The position numbers and the translations under genes are program-made. This document shows, in pieces, positions 44,592-56,278 of a DNA stretch of 64,000 nt. Under the pieces are notes generated by a model. That model was given only the letters and a program-made list of their open reading frames with translations, was not told where the DNA came from and did not search any database. Origin of the DNA: Tildeniella torsiva UHER 1998/13D (GTDB lineage: Bacteria > Cyanobacteriota > Cyanobacteriia > Phormidesmidales > Phormidesmidaceae); NCBI GenBank assembly GCA_019358835.1, contig JAHHIH010000020.1:1-64000 (forward strand), read 5' to 3'. Positions within the stretch are counted from its first letter, which is position 1. Each line of letters opens with the position of its first letter.

Positions 44592-44924
44592 ATGCTCTTT
44601 TTAATCGTGGCGATCGCCCCCTGGGTGCTCTTGCTCTATGCCGTGCTAGTGCTGGCTGGAGGCGTTATGGGCTATGTGAAAGCCCGCAGCAAACCTTCCC
44701 TGATCTCTGGACTGATCAGCGGTGCTGCCCTACTGATCGCCTGGTGGATCGCCTTGAGAAACAGCTACAGCGCTGGGATAGGGTTAGCTGTCTGCCTGGC
44801 GATCGCGCTTCTCATCGTCTTTGGCCTGCGCTTCCGCAAAACCAACAAATTCATGCCTGCCGGACTGATGGCGATCGTGAGTCTGTTTTGCGCGGTTGTA
44901 TTTGGCATTGCGCTGGCTGTATAG
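44592..44924 (+). CDS. TMEM14-family small membrane protein
   Basis: The 110-residue protein has four hydrophobic helices with the TMEM14 hallmark GGVMGYVKARSKPSLISGLISGAAL after helix 1 and FGLRFRKTNKFMPAGLMAI before helix 4. Plant relatives (FAX proteins) take part in fatty-acid export from plastids; in cyanobacteria the role is not established. The gene lies 38 bp after ampG and is probably co-transcribed with it. Confidence 0.88.
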   Translation: MLFLIVAIAPWVLLLYAVLVLAGGVMGYVKARSKPSLISGLISGAALLIAWWIALRNSYSAGIGLAVCLAIALLIVFGLRFRKTNKFMPAGLMAIVSLFCAVVFGIALAV

Positions 44925-44946
44925 CCCTGAACTTGCAATCGGCTTA

Positions 44947-45011
44947 AGAGACCCGGTTCCTTCTGTGCAACGCCAAGTCGATCGGGTACGTGCAAAAGGA
45001 ACCGGGTCTCT
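44947..45011. terminator. Shared 16-bp hairpin between convergent genes
   Basis: AGAGACCCGGTTCCTT at 44947-44962 is perfectly inverted at 44996-45011 with a 33-nt loop. It lies between the TMEM14-like gene and the end of the convergent dnaE-C gene and probably separates the two transcripts. The arms resemble a dispersed cyanobacterial repeat. Confidence 0.7.
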
Positions 45012-45019
45012 CCCCAAGA

Positions 45020-46372
45020 TCAGGCGCTAATCAGGGGCGTCGCCTTAGCCTGGAAATTAGCATTCACCAGAGCCGTCACCGCTGCCTCAGGATCCTTGAC
45101 GCGAAACTGTGCCCCCAGCCGCACGAACTGCCGCTGCTGGCTGCCGCCAATCACCGCAATCACCGGCACCCGCGCATACTTGGGGTCATCTCCCTGGTTG
45201 TTGCGAATCACGTTGCGCAGGCGGTGCTGCTGCTCAATGTCGCCCGCCAGGCGCGGGTCTAGCTCCACCATCACCATACGCACGTCTTCGATCGATTCGG
45301 CATCGTCAATGATGAACTGCACGCGATCGTCGCGGCGATCGACCTTGCCCCAAATCATCAGCCGCTTATCGGCGACAATGTACTGCCCAATGCGCTCAAA
45401 GGATTTAGGGAAAACCACGGCTTCCGACTGCCCGGTCAGGTCTTCGAGCTGAACGATTGCCATGCGATCGCCCTTCTTGGTCACCACCGGCTTGACGCTG
45501 GCCAAAATCACGATCGCGCTCAGGGTCACGTTATCCGGCTGCTCGTGCAGCTCCGCCAGGTTAATCGGGGCCAGCACCCGCGCCGACCGCTGCACCGACT
45601 TGAGCGGATGGTCAGAAATATAGAAGCCCAGCAGTTCTTTCTCCTGCCGCAGCTTTTCCTGGGCCTCAAAGTCGGCCACCAGCGGTGCCTTGGGCGCGGT
45701 TTCATAGCCCGCCGAAGGCGTGGCGCTCTGGGCATCGCCGCCCCCCAGCATCATGTCGAACAGGTTGCCCTGGCCAATCTCGCGGTCCTTCGCCCGGCCC
45801 TGAGCCCAGTCGATCACCAGCTCCAGATCCTGCATCAGCTGGTTGCGGTTGGGGTCCAGCTTATCCAGCGCCCCAGCCAAAATCAGCGATTCTAGGGCGC
45901 GGCGGTTGACGGAGTGCAGGTCGACGCGATCGCACAGCTCCGCCAGCGACTTAAACGGCCCATCTGCCTCACGGTTTTTCAGAATGCATTCGATCGCCCC
46001 CAGCCCCACGTTGCGCACCGCTGAGAGTCCAAACAAAATGCTTTTATCTTCGGGGGTGAAATCAACCAGCGATCGGTTGACATCCGGCGGCAGCACCTCG
46101 ATGCCCATGGCGATGCAGTTGCCGATGTGCATCTGCACCTTGTCCTGGTCGCCGCTGTTGGAGGTCAGCAGCGCCGCCATGTACTCCACCGGGTAGTTGG
46201 CCTTCAGATAGGCGGTCTGGAAGGTGACAAACCCGTAGGCGGTAGAGTGCGACTTGTTGAAGCAGTTAGCGGCCACCTGACCATCGGCCAGCAAAAAGTT
46301 GTGATCGTGGCCCACCCCGATGTCGTAGACGGGCTGCACTCCCAGGGATTGACGACTAACGATTTTGACCAC
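45020..46372 (-). CDS. dnaE: DNA polymerase III alpha subunit, C-terminal half with C-intein (DnaE-C)
   Basis: The 450-residue precursor begins with a 36-residue C-terminal split-intein fragment (VYDIGVGHDHNFLLADGQV..AAN, block F then G) followed by the C-extein starting CFNKSHSTAYGF, with the required Cys at +1 and Asn at the intein end. The C-extein (414 residues) carries the end of the polymerase fingers, the HhH DNA-binding region (GLGAIECILKNREADGPF) and an OB-fold domain (VTLSAIVILASVKPVVTKKG). Trans-splicing to the N-terminal half at 48449-51055 is needed to make full-length DnaE. An AGGGG ribosome-binding site precedes the ATG. A toxin gene ends only 41 bp upstream, so this essential gene may be read from the toxin-antitoxin promoter. 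Confidence 0.97.
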   Translation of the reverse strand: MVKIVSRQSLGVQPVYDIGVGHDHNFLLADGQVAANCFNKSHSTAYGFVTFQTAYLKANYPVEYMAALLTSNSGDQDKVQMHIGNCIAMGIEVLPPDVNRSLVDFTPEDKSILFGLSAVRNVGLGAIECILKNREADGPFKSLAELCDRVDLHSVNRRALESLILAGALDKLDPNRNQLMQDLELVIDWAQGRAKDREIGQGNLFDMMLGGGDAQSATPSAGYETAPKAPLVADFEAQEKLRQEKELLGFYISDHPLKSVQRSARVLAPINLAELHEQPDNVTLSAIVILASVKPVVTKKGDRMAIVQLEDLTGQSEAVVFPKSFERIGQYIVADKRLMIWGKVDRRDDRVQFIIDDAESIEDVRMVMVELDPRLAGDIEQQHRLRNVIRNNQGDDPKYARVPVIAVIGGSQQRQFVRLGAQFRVKDPEAAVTALVNANFQAKATPLISA

Positions 46373-46413
46373 GGCTAACCCCTATTTCACTGCAAAACTA
46401 CTGAATACACTGA

Positions 46414-46767
46414 TTACCGACCAATTCCTAATGTGTGGCACAGCGCAAGGTCAACGGCTAGCATGTCTGACCAGACGCCTAGTTTACGATCAATTTCTGC
46501 TTCTAAAACTGTCGCTAAGTTATCCGTCATGATTACTGAATTGGTGAGCAGTCCACTTTGGCTAGCTTCAGCATTGTTGAGCTGAACCTCCACTCGACTC
46601 GGATGGCCAACTCGCCTCATATTGCTGCTGATCATGGCCATAATCAGTTGTGACAGTCCTGTGTTCAGTTCGGTAGCTTGAACGACCAAAGCAGGGCGGC
46701 GTTTTGCGGTTCTCATATTGGAGTTTGGGAATAGAACAAGAACAATGTCGCCACGGCTATAGCTCAT
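46414..46767 (-). CDS. MazF/PemK-type toxin (endoribonuclease family)
   Basis: The 117-residue protein follows the MazF/PemK SH3-like barrel pattern: YSRGDIVLVLFPNSN at the start, TAKRRPALVVQATELN, MAMISSNMRRVGHPSRVEV, and GLLTNSVIMTDNLATV (the conserved Thr/Ser-containing strand). Such toxins cleave RNA at short sequence motifs when free of antitoxin. The ATG at 46767 overlaps the antitoxin gene by 11 bp, the usual translational coupling; an upstream in-frame ATG at 46776 is possible. It lies between the two halves of the dnaE locus. Confidence 0.82.
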   Translation of the reverse strand: MSYSRGDIVLVLFPNSNMRTAKRRPALVVQATELNTGLSQLIMAMISSNMRRVGHPSRVEVQLNNAEASQSGLLTNSVIMTDNLATVLEAEIDRKLGVWSDMLAVDLALCHTLGIGR

Positions 46768-47020
46768 CGTAGACATCCATTTCGGGGCTGTCCCAGTCTT
46801 CGGCAAAGGTTTGGAGGCGCGATCGCAGATTTGCCGCCTGCTCAGGGCTAATTCCTCGGCTTGCCAAATTCACAGACGAATCTGGCTTGCTAACAGAAAC
46901 CGTTAATTCCTCTGAACTTTCCAAGAAAGTCACAATCACGCGCATTCCTTCCGATGCTGCCGGAACTTCGAGTAGCTCTACTTTGCCGTTGCGATAAACT
47001 CCTTCAACTGTTTGAAGCAT
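46757..47020 (-). CDS. Putative antitoxin of the MazF-type module
   Basis: The 87-residue protein starts LQTVEGVYRNGKVELLEVP, a DUF104/AF2212-like beta segment typical of small antitoxins, followed by a charged linker and an acidic C-terminal helix (PEQAANLRSRLQTFAEDWD, DVYDEL) suited to toxin binding. The ATG at 47020 has a strong AGGCGGA ribosome-binding site and is preferred to the in-frame upstream start at 47050. It overlaps the toxin gene by 11 bp. The pair probably forms a self-regulated type II toxin-antitoxin operon. Confidence 0.72.
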   Translation of the reverse strand: MLQTVEGVYRNGKVELLEVPAASEGMRVIVTFLESSEELTVSVSKPDSSVNLASRGISPEQAANLRSRLQTFAEDWDSPEMDVYDEL

Positions 47021-47428
47021 GACATCCGCCTTCTTTACAAATGTTCTCATATCAGCATGATAAATCTCTAGTCCGGTAGCTCTTCAGTAAACTGGTTGAT
47101 CGTATCCACCCTGTCTTCAGAATATGACTCTAAAACAGTGGTACACAAGTGGAGATCAGCCAGGGTTGAGTGAATGCCTCTTCATCCGTATCTAGGGCTG
47201 AAAGGTTTTGGATAGCGGAGATCGCCTTCTTAAGACTAGGTCTATGCTCTGGCAAGTCAAGCTTGAGGCTGATAAGAGATAGGAGCTAGTTCCTGACATT
47301 CCTTTGACAGCAATAACTTATAAACAAAAAATAGAACAGATATAACGCCAACGAGAACTGAACTCAAGAAATAATTCCTATCTTTACAAAGACAAGATTT
47401 TCATGCTGTTCCTAGTATTTCCAGGGAT
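47021..47428. other. 408-bp AT-rich region between the antitoxin and orphan genes
   Basis: Apart from the toxin-antitoxin promoter expected near its left end, no ORF, intein remnant or RNA gene is recognised. Both strands carry frequent stops. It is part of the 2.08-kb segment separating the two dnaE halves. Confidence 0.4.
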
Positions 47429-48211
47429 TTAATTGGTAGCTGCGATGAAGATGGGATATGCCAAAAGATCATTTACACGACGCTGATTATCGTTGACGGT
47501 ATAGCATTGTTCGTCAGTCATATAACGTTTACGGTATAAAGTAGTGATTTTTCGACGATCACTAATTGTTGCACCAATCCTCTCAAGTTTTTGAATAGGA
47601 TGCTCATAGGAACCACGCCCAAACGGCTCAAATTCATTGAAAACCTTGCTAGAGCTACGATCCAATAAATCACTTCCGATAGCAGCATTGACAATCATGC
47701 GAAGAGCTGAGCAACCCGAGAAAACAGTGTCAAACTCGAGGTTATCCCAATGCACTTCTGTCAGATATAAAAACGTTCCAATCCAATTCCACTCCACATT
47801 GGAATAGAGGTCTTTGTCTGGATCAGAGATCCAAACAGCAAAGCTTGAAAGTCCCTCTACAGAGGTAAGGTGAGATGTCGGAACTATGACTTTTATCGCA
47901 TCCGTCGTTTCGCGGATAAATCGAGGAGGCGGAAATGAGGTTCCACGAAGTTCTTTAAGTGAACGAGGTCGCTCAGTAGACAAATCATCTGTATCTTCAA
48001 GATGGGTTTGCAGCAGAGCAATACGCTCATAGGTATTGAGTTCACGCCTTTGCTTATTCCTAGAAGATTCTAGCTTTGGGCCAGTTAAAGAAGCCGACAT
48101 TGACCAGGAGTGATTTTCTTCTTCAATAAAGCGATTTGAAATTTGATCGGTGTAACGTCGAAGCATTGCTTCATCAATAAACAAGTAGTCAGTTAATCGA
48201 TCTTTTCTCAT
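47429..48211 (-). CDS. Orphan protein encoded between the dnaE halves
   Basis: The 260-residue soluble protein is not recognised. It starts LTDYLFIDEAMLRRYTDQISNRF, has a mixed alpha/beta centre (DAIKVIVPTSHLTSVEG, FAVWISDPDKDLYSNVEWNWIGTFLYL) and ends in a helical part with RRKITTLYRKRYM. There is no signal peptide, membrane helix, LAGLIDADG or HNH motif, so it is not an obvious homing-endonuclease remnant of the intein. Base composition is more AT-rich than dnaE. Its position beside a toxin-antitoxin pair suggests accessory cargo, possibly defence-related; that is inference only. Confidence 0.6.
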   Translation of the reverse strand: MRKDRLTDYLFIDEAMLRRYTDQISNRFIEEENHSWSMSASLTGPKLESSRNKQRRELNTYERIALLQTHLEDTDDLSTERPRSLKELRGTSFPPPRFIRETTDAIKVIVPTSHLTSVEGLSSFAVWISDPDKDLYSNVEWNWIGTFLYLTEVHWDNLEFDTVFSGCSALRMIVNAAIGSDLLDRSSSKVFNEFEPFGRGSYEHPIQKLERIGATISDRRKITTLYRKRYMTDEQCYTVNDNQRRVNDLLAYPIFIAATN

Positions 48212-48448
48212 GGCAAAGTGTTCCCAGAGTTAACTATTGTGCATTGCGCTAAATACAAAGAGATTCGCATAAAAGCTTACATATAAAGAAAGATTTTCAT
48301 TAGTTTAAAGTGGCTTTTGCTTTATTCAATAGACTGAGTGTAAACACAAAACTTTTGAACACCAAATCATTGCTTATATATTTTCAATGGCCTCACATTT
48401 CATGGGCCCTCGACAATGCCCTAGTAATAGTATGAGATAAATGCCTTT

Positions 48449-51055
<2,607 letters not shown>

Positions 51056-51379
51056 GGCGCAGCAGCTCGTTAGTACAATTTTACCATTTTGAGCGTCCCG
51101 GCGGCTAGAAAAATCTTGCCCAGAATACTCAGTCTGACCCTTAGGTTAGCGGATCTGTCGGCCTACATCTAGCGATTCTTGATAAAGATAGAAAACAATA
51201 TCCCCCACATGTAGGGGCGAGGCCGGTTAGCGATTATTTTCCCAAGCTATGCCCAGCGTGGGCTAAACAGCTCAACATGCGATCGCCAGTCGGCTCAGCC
51301 CAGAGGTAAGGCCTAAACCGATTGGGCGCTCAGAGTAGTGATTCAATTAATCACAATCATCCGGAGTCAGGAGTTTGCC
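51056..51379. other. 324-bp divergent intergenic region upstream of dnaE-N
   Basis: It must contain the dnaE promoter on the minus strand and the promoter of the rightward GT-C-like gene, whose AGGAG ribosome-binding site lies at about 51369-51373. Apart from a HIP1-like GCGATCGC-related site, no repeat, hairpin or ORF stands out. Confidence 0.4.
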
Positions 51380-52432
51380 ATGCCAGGATTGCGCAGATGG
51401 GATAAACGATATTGGCTCACGCTCTTGCTGTTGCTGGTTGCGGGCCTGCTGATGCATATTAGCTTTTGGTTCACGCCCGCCGCTGATTTGATGGGTCAAG
51501 ACATTTACTACATTTGGCTAGAAGGCAAAAGAATTATTGGCGGAGAAAACCCCTACTCCAGGGTTTTAGCCAGCGACATGCGGGCTAACGACAAGTACGC
51601 AACTTACTTTCCGCTGGCCTATCTGGTCTCTGCCCTGCTTCATAAACTTGGCTTTCCAGAGTTTTTAGACTGGCTCTATCTATGGCGTCCCCTGTCATTT
51701 TTATGTCACATAGGGATAGTTGCCCTGGTGTTGAGGTTTTTCTACGTTCGGGGCCTATGGCTGTTTGGCTTTGCTGCCGCTGGCATTCTTTTATTAGGGC
51801 GTTGGAGCGTCTACATTACGCGGGTTCATCACCTTGAGTTTGCCGCCGTCTTCTTTCTCCTACTCTCCCTGCTGCTGCTCAAAAATCGAGTGAGATGGGC
51901 ACTACTTGCCTTTAGCCTGTCTTTGGGAATCAAGCAGATTGCCATCTTTCTGCTACCGCTCTACCTCGTTTACCTCTGGAAGACGGCAGCCAAAACTAAG
52001 CGGATCAGCGAGGTGGGTCTCGGTCTTTTAATTATTCTGAGCATCCCAGTTTTAACGTCGCTGCCTTTCTTGATTTGGGATGTTGAAGGCTTTGTCAAAT
52101 CTATTCTTTTTTCAGCGACTCGGGCGGGCAGTTCCCATATTGAAGCTGCTCCTTCTCTGGATGTGATATTTTCGCAGAATTTGCCCTGGGTGGTGGGTCT
52201 CAAAGCCAAGCTGCCCATGCTGTTGCTGATGGGGCTTATTTATCTAAGTTTTTTGACGGAAAAAGTCAGTATTTTGGCTTGCGCTGCCCTGGTGATGATG
52301 GTATTTCTCTATTTCAACTCGGTGCTGTTTTTGCAGTATTTTTTGTGGCCCTTGAGCCTAACGCTTTTAGCACTGGTGGAGTTGATTCCACCAATCCCGC
52401 AGCGGCAGCCCATTGAACCGTTGCCACAATAA
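51380..52432 (+). CDS. Polytopic membrane protein, GT-C/GT87-like
   Basis: The 350-residue protein has about nine membrane helices, starting KRYWLTLLLLLVAGLLMHIS, and an early extracytoplasmic loop with acidic residues (GQDIYYIWLEGKRIIGGENPYS) of the type found in GT-C and GT87 (DUF2029) lipid-linked sugar transferases, where Asp in this loop is catalytic. YATYFPLAYL and SLGIKQIAIFLLPLYLVYLW also fit that group. The likely role is transfer of a sugar from a polyprenyl carrier outside the membrane; the acceptor is unknown. The ATG at 51380 with AGGAG is preferred over a GTG at 51338. Confidence 0.7.
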   Translation: MPGLRRWDKRYWLTLLLLLVAGLLMHISFWFTPAADLMGQDIYYIWLEGKRIIGGENPYSRVLASDMRANDKYATYFPLAYLVSALLHKLGFPEFLDWLYLWRPLSFLCHIGIVALVLRFFYVRGLWLFGFAAAGILLLGRWSVYITRVHHLEFAAVFFLLLSLLLLKNRVRWALLAFSLSLGIKQIAIFLLPLYLVYLWKTAAKTKRISEVGLGLLIILSIPVLTSLPFLIWDVEGFVKSILFSATRAGSSHIEAAPSLDVIFSQNLPWVVGLKAKLPMLLLMGLIYLSFLTEKVSILACAALVMMVFLYFNSVLFLQYFLWPLSLTLLALVELIPPIPQRQPIEPLPQ

Positions 52433-52444
52433 TGCTGGGCAGGC

Positions 52445-53755
52445 CTACTCGGCCTCCGATGCGGCGGGGCTGTAGCTCGCCCAGGTTTGCCGCAGCCATG
52501 GGTGAATTTCTCGCGGGTAGAGTAGCCAGGTGCGCTCGTAGGGCTGGCTGAGGGCCTGCACCAGGGCCGATAGGTCTTTGATATCCACAAAGGCGTTGTC
52601 GCTGTGGAGAAAAATGCCCTCGTTATAAGTGGTGTAACCACGGCTCCAGGTGCGGCGCAGGCCGCTGTAGTGCTCGCCGCTGTAGCCCTGCTGCTCTAAA
52701 TGGGTACGAACGGCATGGAGAAAGTCATTCTGCTGATCTACCGAGAGTCGGGTGACCTCCAGGGTCTTGAGCAGGTCGCGATCGAGGTAGCGGCGGCACA
52801 GGTCGGCCAGCAGTGGGTCGGGGCTGTGTCGCCACCGCTGGAGATGGTAGGTAAAGACAATGTCGTCCCCGGCCAGGTAAGTCTCCAACGATAGGGGGTG
52901 ATCGGGCGTTAGCAGCCAGGCCGTCACCGTCGGATCGGCCTCTAGCTTGCCCACGTGCAAGTCAGAGCGGGCTCGCTCAAAGGCTCGCTCTAGCAGCCAG
53001 GTGACGGCGATATTTTTGGGGTGGTTGTATACCTGCACATACATAAAGTGGCGCACCACCAGGTAGTGCTCGATCGCAGACAAGCCCTTGTGAGCCACCA
53101 CCAAGCGACCGCTCACTAGCTCAAACCGCAGAGCCATGAGAATGCGATCGAGGTCGAGCTGGCCATAGCTAGCTCCGGTAAAGTAGCTGTCGCGCAGTAG
53201 GTAGTCGAGGCGATCGCAGTCCAGCTGACTGGAGACCAACTGCCACACCAGCGCAACGGGGTGCTCGTGGGTGTAGACCTGATCCACCGCTGCCGCTAGC
53301 CCCTTCGAGTGCGCCTCCAGGGCATCGTGAATTTCCGGCAGCTCGCCAATCATGCGGCGGGTCCAGTGCTCGTGTTGGAGGCCAAACACCTCTTCTGCGG
53401 TGTGGCTAAAGGGGCCGTGGCCAATGTCGTGGAGCAGGGCCGCCACTAGCACCGTGGCCCGGTGGGGGGCCAGCTCCGGGTAGCGCCGCTGGATCTGGTC
53501 AAAGGCGCGACGAGCGATCGCCATCACCCCCAGGGAATGGGTAAACCGCGAGCTTTCCGCCCCGTGAAAGGTAAGGCTCGCCGGGCCGAGCTGGCGAATC
53601 CGCCGCAGCCGCTGAAAGGTCGGCGTGTCAATGAGCTGGGTCAGCAATGCCTCATCGGGGTCGCTGGCATGGAGCGTAATCGCCCCGTGGAGCGGGTCGT
53701 GGTACGAGCGGCTAGCCTTGAGCGGCCCTTCCTGGGGCAAGGATTCAGGACGCAC
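52445..53755 (-). CDS. HD-domain phosphohydrolase (SAMHD1/YwfO-like)
   Basis: The 436-residue cytosolic protein opens with YHDPLHGAITL and FQRLRRIRQLG, continues with the HD metal site HGAESSRFTHSLG then LVAALLHDIGHGPFSH, and later LDCDRLDYLLRDSYFTG (the metal-binding Asp). This is the signature of SAMHD1/dGTPase-like HD hydrolases and of YwfO-type proteins. A triphosphohydrolase acting on dNTPs or related nucleotides is plausible. Its 5' end overlaps the ctpA gene by 11 bp on the same strand, so the two form an operon with ctpA first. Confidence 0.88.
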   Translation of the reverse strand: MRPESLPQEGPLKASRSYHDPLHGAITLHASDPDEALLTQLIDTPTFQRLRRIRQLGPASLTFHGAESSRFTHSLGVMAIARRAFDQIQRRYPELAPHRATVLVAALLHDIGHGPFSHTAEEVFGLQHEHWTRRMIGELPEIHDALEAHSKGLAAAVDQVYTHEHPVALVWQLVSSQLDCDRLDYLLRDSYFTGASYGQLDLDRILMALRFELVSGRLVVAHKGLSAIEHYLVVRHFMYVQVYNHPKNIAVTWLLERAFERARSDLHVGKLEADPTVTAWLLTPDHPLSLETYLAGDDIVFTYHLQRWRHSPDPLLADLCRRYLDRDLLKTLEVTRLSVDQQNDFLHAVRTHLEQQGYSGEHYSGLRRTWSRGYTTYNEGIFLHSDNAFVDIKDLSALVQALSQPYERTWLLYPREIHPWLRQTWASYSPAASEAE

Positions 53756-54986
53756 TGGCCAGTACCTTGGCTTGGCTGAGCATTTCTAATGCTGCCAGAT
53801 ACTGGGGGTCGGCATCGGTGGCCACGGTGTCGCGGTTGAGGGGCACGCTGTCAACGATGCGATCGGGTTTAATCCCCAATTTATTGATGTCGTGGTGAGC
53901 CGGGGTTTCGTACTTGGCCACCGTCACCGCCAGCCCGGCCCCATCCGACAGGTCAAACAGCGACTGAATTAGCCCCTTGCCAAAGGTGGTGCTTCCCACC
54001 AAGGTAGCCCGGCCATTGTCTTGCAGCGCCCCGGCCAAAATTTCGCTGGCGCTGGCGGTGCCTTCGTTGACCAGCACCACGAGGGGCGCATCGGTAATCG
54101 CCTGACCAAAGGCCTCGAAGCTATCTAAAATGCCCTGGCGGTTAACCGTAAAGACAATGGTGCCTTCGGGCAGCCACAGCCGGGCAATTTCGATGCCCGA
54201 CTGCAACAGCCCGCCGGGGTTGTTGCGCAGGTCGAGCAGGTAGCCCTCCGCTCCCTGGTCGGCCAAATTGCGAATCGCGGCGGCCACTTTCTCCGAGGCG
54301 TTGCCGTTGAACTGGCTCAGCCGCAGATAGCCCACCCGCTGTCCCGCTGGCGTTGTCTTTAGCGCCGCCACTACAGGATTGAGGGTAATCACATCGCGGG
54401 TCAGAGAAACCTGGCGGGTGGTGGTCTCGTCAGGGCCAAGCAGTTGCAGAGTAACGGTGGTGCCGCGCTGGCCTCGCATCCGGGCAGCCGCCTCATCCAA
54501 AGTCAATTCTGTCGTAGCGACGCCGTCGATCTCCAGCACCACATCCTGGGGTTGAATGCCCGCCTGCTCCGCCGGAGAGCCTTCGATCGGGGCAATTACC
54601 CGCAGCCAGCCGGGTTGCTCATCCTTAGAAATTTGCAGCCCTACCCCGGTTAACGCCCCAGCGGTACTGGTCTGCAAACTGCGATACTGCTCGGGGGGCA
54701 GCAGCCGGGTGTAGGGATCTTCTAGCCCAGCCAGCATGTCCTGAATTGCCTGGTAGGTATCGTCTCGACTGGCCAGGGCGCGATCTAGAGCCCGCTGGCG
54801 GGTAAACCACCAGTTTTGGTGGTTAAACGTCTCGTCTACGTAGGCTCGGTTCACAATGCGCCACACCTCTGCCACCAAATTTTGCTCTTCGGTGAGGGCC
54901 AGGGCTGGGCCTGCGGACACCCCGCCAACCACTAACCCGATCAGGCAAAGGCTGAGAATTGAAAGACGCAACAGGGGTTTGATCAT
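53745..54986 (-). CDS. ctpA: C-terminal processing peptidase (CtpA type)
   Basis: The 413-residue protein has a signal peptide (LLRLSILSLCLIGLVVGG, cleavage near ALA), a PDZ domain (about 105-190; GVGLQISKDEQPGWLRVIAPI and AGIQPQDVVLEIDG), and the S41 protease core with the Ser-Lys dyad S312 (GTASASEILAGALQD) and K337 (TTFGKGLIQ). It is exported to the lumen/periplasm, where the CtpA member matures the D1 reaction-centre protein. Whether this is CtpA or a CtpB/C paralogue is not certain. The ATG at 54986 fits the signal peptide; an upstream in-frame start at 55079 adds 31 unlikely residues. It is divergent from petB and overlaps the HD gene. Confidence 0.88.
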   Translation of the reverse strand: MIKPLLRLSILSLCLIGLVVGGVSAGPALALTEEQNLVAEVWRIVNRAYVDETFNHQNWWFTRQRALDRALASRDDTYQAIQDMLAGLEDPYTRLLPPEQYRSLQTSTAGALTGVGLQISKDEQPGWLRVIAPIEGSPAEQAGIQPQDVVLEIDGVATTELTLDEAAARMRGQRGTTVTLQLLGPDETTTRQVSLTRDVITLNPVVAALKTTPAGQRVGYLRLSQFNGNASEKVAAAIRNLADQGAEGYLLDLRNNPGGLLQSGIEIARLWLPEGTIVFTVNRQGILDSFEAFGQAITDAPLVVLVNEGTASASEILAGALQDNGRATLVGSTTFGKGLIQSLFDLSDGAGLAVTVAKYETPAHHDINKLGIKPDRIVDSVPLNRDTVATDADPQYLAALEMLSQAKVLASAS

Positions 54987-55456
54987 AAACGCAGGGCAGA
55001 GGCAGGCAGTGAATTGAGGGTTGAAAATCAGGTGTTGACCAGCGTTTCTAGCCCGCGGGGGGCCTGGGTTAAGGATCAACGATATCCTCAGCCATTCGGT
55101 CAGCGCTTCACATTAGTTTATTCTGATCATTTTTTTACGGATTGCGCCCAACCGACAAAACTAGCGGGCCTCTATCTGTTGCGACAGGCTCTGCCGTCAG
55201 CTACTCCCTAGCTCTAGTTCCACCCCACAGTCGAGACAATGTAACAGAATGTTGCGGAACTATAGCAGGAACCTCATTTGTCTCTCGAAGCTGGTTTGTA
55301 GCCTGGGGTGAGCCTTTTGCCCGAGTAGCCTATTCTGGGGATGGCAGGATGCGCCCCAGGCCTTAGAATTTAAGACAGAGAATTTAGCGTTGCCATTACG
55401 GCTATGTTACATTTTTCATTGACGGCAATTATTGAATATATAGAGTTACCCGCTTC
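54987..55456. other. 470-bp divergent control region between ctpA and petB
   Basis: No credible ORF is seen. The AT-rich segment at about 55390-55456 lies directly upstream of petB and should contain its promoter and leader; no Shine-Dalgarno is obvious in front of the petB ATG. No riboswitch or repeat is recognised. Confidence 0.4.
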
Positions 55457-56125
55457 ATGTTTACTAAGCAAGTTACCGACTCTAAGGCCTTCCAATGGTT
55501 TAACGAGCGGCTAGAGATTCAGGCCCTGGCCGATGACATCTCTAGCAAGTATGTGCCACCCCACGTCAATATTTTCTATTGCCTGGGTGGCATTACCCTG
55601 ACCTGCTTCCTGATCCAGTTTGCCACTGGGTTTGCGATGACCTTCTACTACAAACCCACGGTCACTGAAGCATTCAGTTCTGTGCAGTACCTAATGACCG
55701 ACGTCAACTTCGGCTGGCTGATTCGGTCTATCCACCGCTGGTCGGCCAGCATGATGGTGCTGATGATGATTCTCCACGTGTTTCGGGTGTACCTCACCGG
55801 CGGCTTCAAGAAGCCCCGTGAGCTGACCTGGGTAACCGGCGTGGTGCTGGCCGTCATCACTGTGACCTTTGGCGTTACCGGCTACTCCCTCCCCTGGGAT
55901 CAGGTGGGCTACTGGGCGGTGAAGATTGTGTCTGGGGTGCCCGGTGCCATTCCTGTGGTGGGCTCTACCGTGGTTGAGCTGATGCGCGGCGGCGAGGCCG
56001 TTGGTCAATCGACGCTGACCCGTTTTTACAGTCTGCACACCTTCGTTCTGCCCTGGGCGATCGCGGTGTTCATGCTGCTGCACTTCCTGATGATTCGCAA
56101 GCAGGGTATCTCTGGCCCTCTCTAG
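55457..56125 (+). CDS. petB: Cytochrome b6
   Basis: The 222-residue thylakoid protein is the cytochrome b6 subunit of the b6f complex, which passes electrons from plastoquinol to plastocyanin or cytochrome c6. The paired heme-ligand histidines are in helix B ([20 protein letters not shown]) and helix D ([20 protein letters not shown]). The covalent heme c(i) Cys is in NIFYCLGG, and the quinol-site loop is present. Length fits the family exactly (about 215-222). It is followed by petD after 153 bp. Confidence 0.98.
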   Translation: MFTKQVTDSKAFQWFNERLEIQALADDISSKYVPPHVNIFYCLGGITLTCFLIQFATGFAMTFYYKPTVTEAFSSVQYLMTDVNFGWLIRSIHRWSASMMVLMMILHVFRVYLTGGFKKPRELTWVTGVVLAVITVTFGVTGYSLPWDQVGYWAVKIVSGVPGAIPVVGSTVVELMRGGEAVGQSTLTRFYSLHTFVLPWAIAVFMLLHFLMIRKQGISGPL

Positions 56126-56278
56126 GGTCTGAGATACGAGGGGAGCCGTTGCTGAGGCAGGCTCCTGGGCAAGTGTTTTGGGGGCATGACGTTTGGTTTC
56201 GGCTATACCGATTGCCCCGGCTGAATGGTTTAGACTTTGGGCCTGGCCCAACTGGCTGTAACAGGAGAAGTTTTTTCA

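Noticed and set aside
47429-48211. Homing endonuclease remnant between the intein halves
   Set aside because: No LAGLIDADG, HNH or GIY-YIG motif is visible, and the gene has its own start and stop unrelated to the intein frame.
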